From NCBI GenBank assembly GCA_038850275.1, contig JAWCLZ010000001.1:113865-177864 (forward strand): a stretch of 64,000 nucleotides of DNA, given 5' to 3'. Position 1 is the stretch's first letter; the number at the start of each line of letters is the position of its first letter. A program made the translations under genes and the position numbers. Positions 1 to 8,726 of this stretch are shown piece after piece. Below the pieces are notes generated by a model. That model saw only the letters and a program-made list of their open reading frames with translations, ran no database searches and was not told where the DNA came from. The DNA is from JAWCLZ01 sp038850275 (GTDB lineage Archaea; Halobacteriota; JAWCLZ01).

Positions 1-2
1 AC

Positions 3-254
3 TTGGAAGTGCTTAGACTAGTGCTCAAGGAGGAGCCAATTGGGATTTTAAAACTGGCTGATGAAACTGGACTTCCTAAACATAAGGTGCGTTATTCTCT
101 CCGTGTGCTTGAGCATAAAGGCTTGATTAAGCCTTCTCAGCAAGGTGCAGTAACCACTAGGAAGGCAAAGCAGTTCATAAATGATTTTTATAAGAAAATT
201 GAATCACTTGAGAAGGAGATAGAAGAGATTAAAACAATGAAGTTAAAAGAGTAA
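3..254 (+). CDS. Winged-helix transcriptional regulator, possibly 5'-truncated
   Basis: Predicted DNA-binding protein of 83 residues. Residues 1-50 read as a winged helix (two helices, then a recognition helix with LPKHKVRYSLRVLEHKGLI). The C-terminus is a charged coiled-coil tail (residues 60-83). The reading frame is open to the left edge and starts here at TTG, so the true start may lie outside the window. Similar short archaeal wHTH-plus-coil proteins exist, but the target cannot be inferred. Confidence 0.6.
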   Translation: MEVLRLVLKEEPIGILKLADETGLPKHKVRYSLRVLEHKGLIKPSQQGAVTTRKAKQFINDFYKKIESLEKEIEEIKTMKLKE

Positions 255-342
255 CAAGAATTGAATGAAAAACAAAGTGAATGAAAAATGGAAGTGAACA
301 AAAGATTTAAGTTCAAGCTGCTATTTTAAATTTTTAATACGT

Positions 343-427
343 GCCGCCGTAACTCAGATGGTAGAGTGGCTGGCTGTTAATAATCGCAGAAACCAGCATG
401 TCACAGGTTCGAGTCCTGTCGGCGGCG
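343..427 (+). tRNA. tRNA-Asn (GTT) with a 12-nt intron
   Basis: Full cloverleaf. Acceptor 343-349 pairs with 420-426 and the discriminator is G427. The D-arm is 352-367, the anticodon stem GCTGG 369-373 pairs with CCAGC 393-397, and the T-arm is 403-419. The anticodon GTT is 376-378. The anticodon loop is interrupted after position 37 by 12 extra bases, 380-391, the usual archaeal intron site. CTGT (374-377) can pair with GCAG (386-389). This leaves a three-base bulge TAA on one side and AAA on the other, a relaxed bulge-helix-loop splicing motif for the tRNA endonuclease. Confidence 0.93.
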
Positions 428-434
428 TCGCTCT

Positions 435-623
435 TCATTCTTTAATTATTCTTTTGCTTGGGAGATAGGTTTTGAACTCGTGGAATTCCATTATCTTAGT
501 TTTGGGCTGGAAGCAGGGAGGTCTATCTTGAGCACCTCTATGTCTCTCTATGCATTTCTCTGGATCGTGCTTGAGGCATTCATGGGCATATCTGCAATCC
601 ATTTTTGGCGAATAAAAATACAT
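435..623 (-). CDS. Small cysteine-rich hypothetical protein
   Basis: 62-residue ORF convergent with the tRNA. Cysteines at about residues 10, 16, 24 and 37, with nearby histidines, could bind a metal. An AT-rich TATA-like stretch lies about 25-40 bases before the start and there is no clear Shine-Dalgarno sequence, which fits a leaderless transcript. I do not recognise the family. It could be a chance ORF, but the spacing of Cys and His and the strict match to a gene-free gap favour a real gene. Confidence 0.5.
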   Translation of the reverse strand: MYFYSPKMDCRYAHECLKHDPEKCIERHRGAQDRPPCFQPKTKIMEFHEFKTYLPSKRIIKE

Positions 624-743
624 GAATTTTGATTATATTAACAATATTTTAAAAACTTTTTGGTATTATAAAAATAAAATTAATATTCAAATTTTCCCGT
701 TTATGATAAGGATATATAAGAAGAAGGAGTATATCATTATAAT

Positions 744-1619
744 ATGGAACTCACCATTATCCAAAAGGAGATGCTTCTCGCTTTGATAAATTTATCAAGG
801 CAGAAGAAAGTACCGGTAAAGGGCGAGGAAATAGCAGAGATGATCGATAGAAACCCAGGTACAGTTAGGAATCAAATGCAAGCACTCAAAGCTTTAAATC
901 TAATAGAAGGGGTACCAGGGCCAAAGGGAGGCTACCTACCTACTTCAAAGGCATTTGAAGCCCTTGGGATGAAGGAAATGGAAGTGGAAGTCAATGTGCC
1001 AATAATGTGTAAAGGTGAAGTTGTTCAAGGGGCAACTGTAGATGAGATTGATTTTACCACTATTCGACATCCAGATCAATGTCAAGCTAGAATAAGAGTA
1101 CTAGGGGACATACGCAAATTTGATATAGGGGATTCTATTCAAATTGGCCCCACTCCAGTGAATAAATTCATAATAAGGGGAAAAATAATTGGAAGAGAGG
1201 ACGCGGATAATTTAATCATATGCAATATAAGTGAGATGATCTCACTACCTAAGAAAAGCATTAAGGAGTATTTAAAGCGTCCTTTAATCACCATTGATGG
1301 AAATTTACCCCTTCGAGAGGCAGCTCGCATTTTAGCTGAGAATCAAATTCGCGGAGCCCCTGTGGTGGAGGATGGCAAAATCACTGGTATAATCTCATTT
1401 AAAGATATAGGAAGAGTTCTTGCAGCTGGGAAGATAAGTGCAACTGTTAAAGAAGTTATGTCAACAAAAGTGGTCTTGGTCGATGGTGATACTCCATTTT
1501 ATGAGGCTGTTAAGATCATTGATACCCATAAAACTGATTGCATCATTATAACCTCTGAGGGCAAGCCCATTGGGACAATAACAAGGAAAGACATATTAAG
1601 TCAAGTTATAACAATTTAA
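744..1619 (+). CDS. HTH and CBS-pair domain transcriptional regulator
   Basis: 291 residues with three parts: an N-terminal winged helix (about 1-75, with DRNPGTVRNQMQALKALNLI as recognition region), a middle beta-rich domain (about 80-165) and a C-terminal CBS pair (about 175-291). This matches the archaeal HTH-CBS regulators of COG2524 type. CBS pairs usually bind adenylyl ligands such as AMP, ATP or SAM, so this is probably a metabolite-responsive regulator; the ligand is unknown. A GGAG run sits about 15 bases before the ATG. Confidence 0.85.
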   Translation: MELTIIQKEMLLALINLSRQKKVPVKGEEIAEMIDRNPGTVRNQMQALKALNLIEGVPGPKGGYLPTSKAFEALGMKEMEVEVNVPIMCKGEVVQGATVDEIDFTTIRHPDQCQARIRVLGDIRKFDIGDSIQIGPTPVNKFIIRGKIIGREDADNLIICNISEMISLPKKSIKEYLKRPLITIDGNLPLREAARILAENQIRGAPVVEDGKITGIISFKDIGRVLAAGKISATVKEVMSTKVVLVDGDTPFYEAVKIIDTHKTDCIIITSEGKPIGTITRKDILSQVITI

Positions 1620-1646
1620 TATTTAAACAATTTAATATTTAACAAT

Positions 1647-2882
1647 CTAGCGCTCGAACTCAAGGAGTGACATTTGCTTTAGATCGCTTGAGAGCGGTAT
1701 TTGAAATCTATTTAGTACTTGAGATCTATTAAGCTCAATCCTACCATACCTGCCTCCTCCACCTGGATGTATGATTATCCTCTGTTCTCTAAAGGCTTTA
1801 ATAGCTTTAACCACTTTTGGATGAGCGATCTTTGCAATATTTGAAATATCCACATCAAGCAAAACCGCTACTTCATTTCCAAATCTCTCAACCAAATTCA
1901 TCCATTCTTCCTGCACCTTATTCCCCTGCACAGTGGAGTTAAAAGCCAGTGCAATTATCTCAGCAAGCGGTATTAATCGAATATAAGGCGGTCTATGAAT
2001 TGGATGCCTAGGCTCGGGATAATTAGCGAGTTCATTCACTCTATCCTTAACCCCTTTTTTTATAGAACCCCCGCAATCACAGCGCCATTTTTTTGATCTG
2101 CATTCTTCAAGGTTATAATGCCTATAGCAACGCGCGCAAGCGCTTTCATTATACTTGCCCTCTTCAGGTGGAATGCCAATGTTAAGCTTGATCATTCCTT
2201 TTTTCCTCAAAATAGCATTTGCAATTTCTTGAAAGGTTAACCCACTCACTTGAAAGCGATTGAATTCCCGCGCGAGTCTAACTGGCGAAGGTGAATGGGC
2301 ATCGCTATTGGTTAGAAAAGTCAATTGTTGTAGTTCCTCGATTCTATCAGCATAGTCTGAATCTGCACTTAATCCAAGCTCAATGAAGGTAATATAGCTC
2401 GCAAGCTCTTTGTAGCAAGCCTTTAGGCTATCGAAATAAGCATACATTGCAGTGTAGGGAGTGAAAGCGTGGCAGGGACCAATGAGTGCTTGAGCTTCTC
2501 TTGCAATCTCTGCGATTTCAACTGCAGTTAAGTTTATCCTAGGTCTCCCTTGTAAATCGATATCGCTGGAGAATCTTTCAAATTTCTCCCTTAGTTCCTC
2601 AGCTTTTGAGAGCGATGGAATAAAGAGTAAATGGTGCACTCTCGAGCTATCCTCAACCTCCACAGTTAAAATGAAGTGGGTTTGATCAAGAAGAAAAGTA
2701 CCTTCATCAATTGCTTCAAGTTCTTTTATCTCCCTAAGCCATTTTCTATGCAGGCAATCCCCAGTTCCAACCAAATGTATCCCTTTTTTCTTAGACCCCC
2801 TTGCAATCGCGGTCAAACTCATATCGCTAGAAGTTGCAGCGGAGTATTTTGAGTGAATATGTAAATCAGCATTGACCTCCAT
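1647..2882 (-). CDS. Endonuclease Q (PHP-domain DNA repair nuclease)
   Basis: EndoQ cuts 5' of deaminated bases (uracil, hypoxanthine) and abasic sites in archaeal DNA. The N-terminal PHP domain starts with DLHIHSKYS and carries the downstream metal ligands (TGDCLH, EVED, GPCHAFTP, TNSDAH). A four-cysteine zinc motif follows at about residues 248-270 (CARC and CDC), then a helical C-terminal domain. The extreme C-terminus QMSLLEF fits a PCNA-interacting PIP box (QxxLxxF), as known for Thermococcales EndoQ. Length (411) fits the family. It sits tail-to-tail with the HTH-CBS gene. Confidence 0.9.
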   Translation of the reverse strand: MEVNADLHIHSKYSAATSSDMSLTAIARGSKKKGIHLVGTGDCLHRKWLREIKELEAIDEGTFLLDQTHFILTVEVEDSSRVHHLLFIPSLSKAEELREKFERFSSDIDLQGRPRINLTAVEIAEIAREAQALIGPCHAFTPYTAMYAYFDSLKACYKELASYITFIELGLSADSDYADRIEELQQLTFLTNSDAHSPSPVRLAREFNRFQVSGLTFQEIANAILRKKGMIKLNIGIPPEEGKYNESACARCYRHYNLEECRSKKWRCDCGGSIKKGVKDRVNELANYPEPRHPIHRPPYIRLIPLAEIIALAFNSTVQGNKVQEEWMNLVERFGNEVAVLLDVDISNIAKIAHPKVVKAIKAFREQRIIIHPGGGGRYGRIELNRSQVLNRFQIPLSSDLKQMSLLEFER

Positions 2883-2979
2883 CTCATCCCCTTTATCAAA
2901 TTAGCCCTAATGAGGGAAGAAATAAATAGATGTCGATTGTTTAATCTAATGCAGAAATGAAACAAAAGATAATATCCCT

Positions 2980-3963
2980 ATGATTCTTGACAATGGCGCT
3001 GTATTACTTGGAGAATCTTTTGTATGCGATTCCCACGCGAATAGACCAATTAGAATGATAACTCACGCTCACGTTGACCATATTTTAGAATTGAATGAGA
3101 GTTTTCAAAGATGTAAATTAGTGGCAATGACGCCTGCGACTAAGGAAATTATAGAGGTTTTATATCGCTTTCCCTTTCCTCGATTTACTGAGAAGATACA
3201 GCTTTTGAACTATAAAGAACCCTTTGAGTATTTGAATGAGAAAGTTACGCTCTTCAACGCGGGGCATATCGCTGGATCTGCACAAGTATTAGTTGAAAAT
3301 TCAATTGGAACTCGAATGGTTTACACTGGGGATTTCAAACTGCCTGAGGCGGAGATTATTGAGTGCGATGTACTTATTATGGAAGCTACATATGGCAATG
3401 TAAATTGTATAAGGCCTTTTAAAGAAGAAGTTGAGGGAGAATTAGCTAGACTCATCCAACGGAGTTTGAAATCAGGGCCGGTTTATATCTTTGGCTATCA
3501 CGGCAAGCTTCAAGAAGCAGTTGAGATTCTTCGAAGAAATGGAATAACTTTGCCAGTTATTATGCCAGAGCGGGTATATCAAGTTGCAAAGATATGTGAA
3601 AGATATGGAATGAAGCTTGGCGAATATTTTGCTGTAACTAGCGATGAAGCAATGGAGGCAATGAAGAATGAATATTTCATTGGAATTTACCACGCTTCCT
3701 CTTGGAGAAAAATTGGGAATCACGCTACAAAAATTTATCTAAGTGGGTGGGAATTCCAAAAACCTGTTAGAAAAGTGGGCGATAGGGAATATGAAATTGC
3801 ATTAAGCGACCACTCAGATTTTGATCAATTACTAGAATATGTGGAGAGAAGCAGCCCCAAGTTAGTTATCACAGATAACTATCGAATTGGAGATGCTGTT
3901 GCCCTTGCTCGTGAGATAAGGAAAAGACTTAAGATACCAGCTCGAGCAATGCCTAGGAAATAA
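2980..3963 (+). CDS. Metallo-beta-lactamase fold nuclease-like protein
   Basis: Predicted metal-dependent phosphodiesterase of the RNA/DNA-processing MBL superfamily. THAHVDH near residue 28 is the HxHxDH zinc site. GHIAGS, YTGDF and ALSDHSDF supply the remaining ligands. At 327 residues it is shorter than CPSF-type KH-beta-CASP nucleases and resembles the mRNA 3'-end-processing-factor-like or Exo-type proteins of COG1236. It is divergent from the EndoQ gene with about 100 bp between starts, so a shared repair or RNA role is possible but unproven. Confidence 0.8.
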   Translation: MILDNGAVLLGESFVCDSHANRPIRMITHAHVDHILELNESFQRCKLVAMTPATKEIIEVLYRFPFPRFTEKIQLLNYKEPFEYLNEKVTLFNAGHIAGSAQVLVENSIGTRMVYTGDFKLPEAEIIECDVLIMEATYGNVNCIRPFKEEVEGELARLIQRSLKSGPVYIFGYHGKLQEAVEILRRNGITLPVIMPERVYQVAKICERYGMKLGEYFAVTSDEAMEAMKNEYFIGIYHASSWRKIGNHATKIYLSGWEFQKPVRKVGDREYEIALSDHSDFDQLLEYVERSSPKLVITDNYRIGDAVALAREIRKRLKIPARAMPRK

Positions 3964-4000
3964 ATTAATAAAATTAAATAAATTAATAATAAATAATAAA

Positions 4001-4777
4001 CTATCTTATATATCGAAGGTCCTCCTCAGTTGGCGGTAGTTCAGATATCAACTTGGCTTGCTCCATTTCACGTAGTTTTGCCACGATTTTCTCCATGTCT
4101 CTAGCGCGTTCCTCCAAAGCTTGCATGCTAACCTCTATACCAAGTGCTTTGGTTAATATATTCAACACCTTTTGAGCGCTCTTAGGGTCAACTAGGTAAC
4201 CTGAGGTTTCTCCCATTAGGCAAATAGCATCCAAGCCCTTGAGTTGAGCCAAACCTAAGAGTAATCCAGAAGCACCGATTATTCCTCCCCCAGGCTCGTT
4301 TTCTTTGAACAACACGCCTAGCTTTTTCATTTCATCTAAGAGCTTGGGATTGTTTACCGCTCCAATTACCACCGGCTCGTCCACGAGTTGGCCAATGCCA
4401 TAGCCACCTAGGGTATAGATGCGCTGTACATTATATTTAAGCGCTAGGTCTAGAATCACGCCAGAGATTTCATAGTGGCCAAAATTAGATGTGCTTTGAT
4501 AGTCTCCCACAACTATTATTAAATCATTTGCCCTCGCCGAGTTGGACTTCCAAGCGTAAAATTCTATGCGGACTAGTCTAATTGTGCCATCTTTATTCAC
4601 AAGTACCTGAGGAGGGAGATGGGGAGAGTATAATTCAATGAATTTTTCTGCTTTAAGTTCTTCCACAAGGTGATCTGCAACGAGTTTACCCACGTGTCCT
4701 ATGCCAGGTAATCCCTCAACCATTATTGGTTTGTGGAGTTCTACATCCTTAATTTTAATAACAGTTGTTTCTTTCAT
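4001..4777 (-). CDS. Proteasome assembly chaperone family (PAC2) protein
   Basis: 258 residues matching the archaeal PAC2/PbaB family of COG2047. The N-terminal motif IMVEGLPGIGHVGKL, central GDYQS and GGYG, and the conserved acidic C-terminus ending in EDLRYIR are typical. These proteins help 20S proteasome assembly or bind related substrates. The last residues hold a tyrosine but not a canonical HbYX tripeptide. It lies at the promoter-distal end of a minus-strand run that also includes Cdc48 and a JAMM protease. Confidence 0.88.
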   Translation of the reverse strand: MKETTVIKIKDVELHKPIMVEGLPGIGHVGKLVADHLVEELKAEKFIELYSPHLPPQVLVNKDGTIRLVRIEFYAWKSNSARANDLIIVVGDYQSTSNFGHYEISGVILDLALKYNVQRIYTLGGYGIGQLVDEPVVIGAVNNPKLLDEMKKLGVLFKENEPGGGIIGASGLLLGLAQLKGLDAICLMGETSGYLVDPKSAQKVLNILTKALGIEVSMQALEERARDMEKIVAKLREMEQAKLISELPPTEEDLRYIR

Positions 4778-4824
4778 CTGCTCTAACCAGAACTACTGTG
4801 ATTCAAGTACATAGATATTGCGCA

Positions 4825-5262
4825 TTAAATTCCAGTATATTTGCTTGCAATTTCCAAGCCCTTTGGTGTTATTTTATACATACTATGCGGCTCTTTCAAA
4901 ACTAATCCAGATTTAATTAAATCCTCGAGGTAATAAAGTGTTAGTCTATCTGAGATCTCCATTTTTTCATTCAAATTTGCGCGTATCTCAGAGAGGCGCC
5001 TGCGCTCTCCATCTCTTAGATAAAGCAATATGAGTACTCTCTCCAAGTTCAATTTATAAGCCTGGGGCTGTTGATTTAACAATATCAAGAATTTTTCAAT
5101 TGCTGAAGGGCGCTTAGTGAAGCATTCTTCAATTCTGGCTAAAATCAATCTTTCATCTGGGGATTCAAATTCCTTTTTTATATTCTCAAGTTCTTCCTCT
5201 AGTTTTTCAATCTCTTGAAGTAGAATCTTCATTCCCTCTCTCTGCTTCTCATTCTTTTTCAA
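4825..5262 (-). CDS. Coiled-coil winged-helix protein (5' end uncertain)
   Basis: About 145 residues. An N-terminal coiled coil (residues 5-40, rich in E, K and L) is followed by a winged helix at about 70-140 (YYLEDLIKSGLV then SMYKITPKGLEIA). The apparent TTG start lies only 10 bases from an Illumina adapter remnant at 5273-5301. Reading upstream in the same frame runs through the adapter into the response-regulator gene, interrupted only by the adapter's TAG. The true N-terminus may therefore be missing, or this may be the C-terminal half of a larger protein. Confidence 0.65.
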   Translation of the reverse strand: MKKNEKQREGMKILLQEIEKLEEELENIKKEFESPDERLILARIEECFTKRPSAIEKFLILLNQQPQAYKLNLERVLILLYLRDGERRRLSEIRANLNEKMEISDRLTLYYLEDLIKSGLVLKEPHSMYKITPKGLEIASKYTGI

Positions 5263-5272
5263 CTTCGTCTCA

Positions 5273-5308
5273 GTGTAGATCTAGGTGGTCGCCGTATCAT
5301 TAAAAAAA
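5273..5308 (-). other. Illumina P5 adapter remnant plus A7 run (assembly artefact)
   Basis: On the + strand, 5273-5301 reads as the reverse complement of the 29-nt P5 flow-cell sequence (GTGTAGATCT, one altered base, then GGTGGTCGCCGTATCATT), 28 of 29 positions identical. It is followed by seven A, as in reads that run past the end of an adapter. The translated signature NDTATT at the end of the upstream gene is the well-known adapter-derived peptide. The single mismatch changes a GAG to TAG and creates the stop codon. Confidence 0.96.
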
Positions 5309-5784
5309 TAGGTGCTATAATAGCGCATCGTTGGAATGAATTTTGTTTCAATCGCAGCTATTGCTTGCGGGCTTATTTTCATCTTCTTTGCTTGATCCAG
5401 AACTCTCTGCATGCGTGCATCAAGGTCGAATACTGCTTCAATTACATTTTTCAGCTCACGTGCATCAACAGGCTTGGTTAGATAGTCAGAGATGTCTCTA
5501 GCTCTTTTCACTGCATCTTCAATCTCAAGCTGCTTAGCAGTGAGAATTACCACTGGAATATGCTTAGTGCTTTCGTTTTGTTTTAATTTATCAAGCACTT
5601 CCCAGCCATTGACAGGCTCCATCAAGATATCAAGTAGTATTAAATCAGGCTTCATTATTTGCACGCTTTTAAGGCATTCCTCGCCGCTGTATACCTTAAT
5701 AGCTTCATTTTTATCACTTGTTATTACCTCAGCGAGGAAATCCACGACATCAGGCTCGTCGTCCACGATCATTATTTTCTTCAT
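5281..5784 (-). CDS. Response regulator receiver-domain protein, 3' end damaged by adapter
   Basis: CheY-like receiver domain, residues about 1-118: acidic pair VDDEPD, phosphoacceptor Asp in LILLDIL, Thr in VVILTAK and Lys in YLTKPVD. ATG at 5784 is preferred over the upstream start because GGAGAG lies seven bases before it. After residue about 150 the sequence enters poly-T and P5 adapter, so the last nine or so residues and the stop are artefactual. No histidine kinase is nearby. The genuine C-terminus, perhaps an output domain, is not known. Confidence 0.85.
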   Translation of the reverse strand: MKKIMIVDDEPDVVDFLAEVITSDKNEAIKVYSGEECLKSVQIMKPDLILLDILMEPVNGWEVLDKLKQNESTKHIPVVILTAKQLEIEDAVKRARDISDYLTKPVDARELKNVIEAVFDLDARMQRVLDQAKKMKISPQAIAAIETKFIPTMRYYSTYFFNDTATT

Positions 5785-5923
5785 CGCTCTCTCCATTTTC
5801 AATGTTATTTAAAACATGATATTTTATTTAATAAAAGCCTTTGGATGTTTCCAACTATTTAAATGTAATCAGTAAATATTTTTTAATAAATAATTAATTA
5901 TAAATAAATTAAATAAATTTAAT

Positions 5924-8227
5924 TCAAACATAGAGGGAGGTTTCGATCCCCTTTGCCCTCTTCTGCCTTAGTTCCCTAGCAAGTCCAGTGTAGTATTTCA
6001 TTGTATCAGCTGTAACACTAGGCCCTGTTTCACTTATTGCTTTCAAGAAATGAGCTCGCTTTACCTCAGTTGCTTGCAAGCTCTCTCTAAGTGCAAATCT
6101 TCCGGCTTTCTTGCAAACCGCGGCTATATCAGCACCTGTGTATTGCTCTGTTAATTTAACAAGCTCATTCAAGTCCACATCTTGAGCAAGCGCCATCTTC
6201 CTAGTATGAACCTTAAATATCTCCAACCTAGTTTTTTCATCTGGAACTGGAACGAGTATCAACTCATCAAATCTCCCAGGCCTAAGTAGTGCTGGATCTA
6301 TTATATCAGGTCGATTAGTGGCACCGATTACCACCACTCCGCGGAGTTCTTCAAGTCCATCTAGCTCAGTTAAAAGTTGATTCACAATCCTCTCAGTCAC
6401 GTGAGGCTCTCCAGCGGCCATGCCTCGCACTGGTGCAAGTGCATCTAACTCATCTAGGAAAATAATCGCAGGTGCCACTTGCCTAGCTTTCTTGAATACC
6501 TCTGCAATTCGCTTTTCACTCTCGCCATACCACTTTGATAGTAAATCGCTGCCCTTCGCAGTTATGAAATTCGCTTCACTTTCATTTGCAACTGCTTTAG
6601 CGAGAAGGGTTTTACCAGTGCCAGGCGGGCCAAATAATAGCACACCCTTGGGGGCCTCGACTCCAATTCTCCTGAAGGCATCGGCATAGCGAAGCGGCCA
6701 TTCAACCGCTTCCCTGAGTAGATTCTTGACTTCCTCTAAACCCCCTATATCTCGCCAAGTAACATTTGGTACTTCCACAAGGATCTCGCGCAATGCAGAT
6801 GGAGCCACTTCCTTGAGAGCATCTTCAAAGTGCTTCCTCGTTACCACTAGATTCTCCAACACTTCCTTGGGCAAGATCTTCTGCTCTAGGTCAATTTTTG
6901 GAAGTACCTCGCGTAGTGCATTCATCGCAGCTTCTCTGCAGAGATTAGCTATATCCGCGCCAACAAAGCCATGCGTGATATCAGCGAGCTCATCTAGATC
7001 AATATCTTCAGCAAGAGGCATTCCTCGAGTGTGAATTTGAAATATCTCTTTACGCCCATCTCGATCAGGCACCCGAAGCTCGATCTCGCGGTCAAATCTC
7101 CCTGGTCTTCGAAGCGCGGGGTCTAAGGCTTCAGGTCGATTAGTTGCACCGATCACGATCACATTCTTCCTCTCTTTCAAGCCATCCATTAATGATAGTA
7201 ATTGAGCCACCACTCTTCGCTCCACTTCTCCAGTTACCTCTGCACGCCTAGGTGCAATTGAATCTATTTCATCTATGAATATGATCGCAGGGGCATTTTC
7301 CTCAGCTTCTTTGAAAACATCCCTCAATCGCTGCTCACTCTCGCCATAGAATTTAGACATTATTTCAGGACCATTTACAGAGGTGAAATAAGCATCACTT
7401 TCATTTGCAACTGCTTTAGCAAGCAATGTTTTCCCAGTACCAGGGGGTCCGTATATTAAGACTCCCTTTGGAGGCCTTATTCCCAAGCGATCAAATAACT
7501 CTGGGTGCTTCAAAGGCAGCTCTACCATCTCGCGGAGCTTTTGAATCACATGCTTCAAACCACCTACGTCGTCATAGGTTACCTCAGGTATTTCTCGCTT
7601 GGGAATCTCCACCGCTTCTGGTAAAAGCTCTATTTCAGTATTCTCAGTGATTTTAACAATACCCCCTGGATTTGTGCTAACCACAATTAATTTTATCTCC
7701 CCCAGGCCAAAAGCAGGGGCTTCGAAGAAATCGTGGAAGAATTCCTCAAAGAGGACATCGCTACCGAAGCTCCTCTTTGGTCTGCGAAATGTAGAAGTGC
7801 TTAAAATATCACCTTGATTTACAGTTCTATTCATAAAACTAGCTTTCAAGCTCTCACTTGAAGCATAAATACGCAAGCCCTTTTGAGCCGGAGCGAGGGT
7901 GACTTTCTTTGCCTCTCTCCATTCAGCCGGGCTAACTTCAACGTAGTCCCCAATTCCCACACCTACATTTGAGCGAATGAGTCCATCCATTCTGATGATA
8001 TCCAATCCTTCATCAGAGGGATAAGCCCTCCCTACTATTGCACTTGTAGTTTTACTTCCAACTAACTCTACAACATCCCCAATTTTAACTCCAATTTGAT
8101 TTCTAAATTCCTCTCCAATTCTAACAATTCCCCTGCCTACGTCATGTTGATCTGCCTCAGCGACTTTTAATCTAATGGACTTAGCCCGGCCTGGTTTACT
8201 TAACTTTTTCTCGCTCATCACCACCAC
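5924..8227 (-). CDS. Cdc48/VAT family AAA+ ATPase
   Basis: Hexameric unfoldase that threads proteins, often to the 20S proteasome. It has an N-terminal double-psi-barrel domain (about 15-200) and two AAA modules with Walker A GPPGTGKT at about 260-267 and 533-540, Walker B FIDEID and FLDELD, and arginine fingers in both (RRPGRFD, LRPGRFD). The protein ends in LYV, a hydrophobic-Tyr-X tail of the kind that docks on proteasome alpha rings. Start may be GTG 8227 or, more likely, ATG 8218 (residue 4 here). About 140 bp separate it from the response regulator. Confidence 0.97.
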   Translation of the reverse strand: MVVMSEKKLSKPGRAKSIRLKVAEADQHDVGRGIVRIGEEFRNQIGVKIGDVVELVGSKTTSAIVGRAYPSDEGLDIIRMDGLIRSNVGVGIGDYVEVSPAEWREAKKVTLAPAQKGLRIYASSESLKASFMNRTVNQGDILSTSTFRRPKRSFGSDVLFEEFFHDFFEAPAFGLGEIKLIVVSTNPGGIVKITENTEIELLPEAVEIPKREIPEVTYDDVGGLKHVIQKLREMVELPLKHPELFDRLGIRPPKGVLIYGPPGTGKTLLAKAVANESDAYFTSVNGPEIMSKFYGESEQRLRDVFKEAEENAPAIIFIDEIDSIAPRRAEVTGEVERRVVAQLLSLMDGLKERKNVIVIGATNRPEALDPALRRPGRFDREIELRVPDRDGRKEIFQIHTRGMPLAEDIDLDELADITHGFVGADIANLCREAAMNALREVLPKIDLEQKILPKEVLENLVVTRKHFEDALKEVAPSALREILVEVPNVTWRDIGGLEEVKNLLREAVEWPLRYADAFRRIGVEAPKGVLLFGPPGTGKTLLAKAVANESEANFITAKGSDLLSKWYGESEKRIAEVFKKARQVAPAIIFLDELDALAPVRGMAAGEPHVTERIVNQLLTELDGLEELRGVVVIGATNRPDIIDPALLRPGRFDELILVPVPDEKTRLEIFKVHTRKMALAQDVDLNELVKLTEQYTGADIAAVCKKAGRFALRESLQATEVKRAHFLKAISETGPSVTADTMKYYTGLARELRQKRAKGIETSLYV

Positions 8228-8291
8228 CGCATACCAAGAGTATTGTTGATCAATATAGATAAAACTGATGTTCCAGTATATTTCGATTGTA

Positions 8292-8726
8292 TCACTTATT
8301 CAACATATTTTGACTGTGCCTTTCCACTATTCTACTGAAGATCTTAGCAGTGGAACAAAGTTCGCAATCTTCAAACTTCTCAATCCTTACAACCTTCGCC
8401 TTTATACCTCTCTTACTTAATTCATTCTCCAACCAAGCTTCATCAAACTTTTGGTCAAATCCAAGTGCAATGATATCTGGTTTAATTTGAAAAAGCGGCT
8501 CGAAAATATCACTTTCGCTACCTAGAATTGCTTCATCAACGATCTTAAGCGCTTTAACCATGCGCAAGCGCTGGTTCTCTGGAATAACTGGCTTTGGCTT
8601 GTGCTTAATATTGACATCTCTAGCTACAATTACAAAAAGCTCATCCCCTAGTTTTTTTGCCTCCTCAAGATATGCTATGTGCCCTGGATGAAGGATGTCG
8701 AAAGTTCCAGTTGCAAGTACTCTCAT
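8292..8726 (-). CDS. ribL: FAD synthase, archaeal RibL type
   Basis: Cytidylyltransferase-fold enzyme that adenylates FMN to FAD. N-terminal GTFDILHPGHIAYL carries the HxGH nucleotide-binding motif. Near the C-terminus CELCSTAKI combines the ISTxxI-like signature with the cysteine pair typical of archaeal RibL (MJ1179 type). Length 144 fits. Glycerol-3-phosphate cytidylyltransferase-like relatives are the main alternative. Its start region is duplicated upstream (8741-8774). Confidence 0.85.
   Translation of the reverse strand: MRVLATGTFDILHPGHIAYLEEAKKLGDELFVIVARDVNIKHKPKPVIPENQRLRMVKALKIVDEAILGSESDIFEPLFQIKPDIIALGFDQKFDEAWLENELSKRGIKAKVVRIEKFEDCELCSTAKIFSRIVERHSQNMLNK

Noticed and set aside
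5492..5862. Plus-strand ORFs opposite the response regulator
   Set aside because: They are antisense shadows of the receiver domain, with hydrophobic low-complexity peptides and no start signals.
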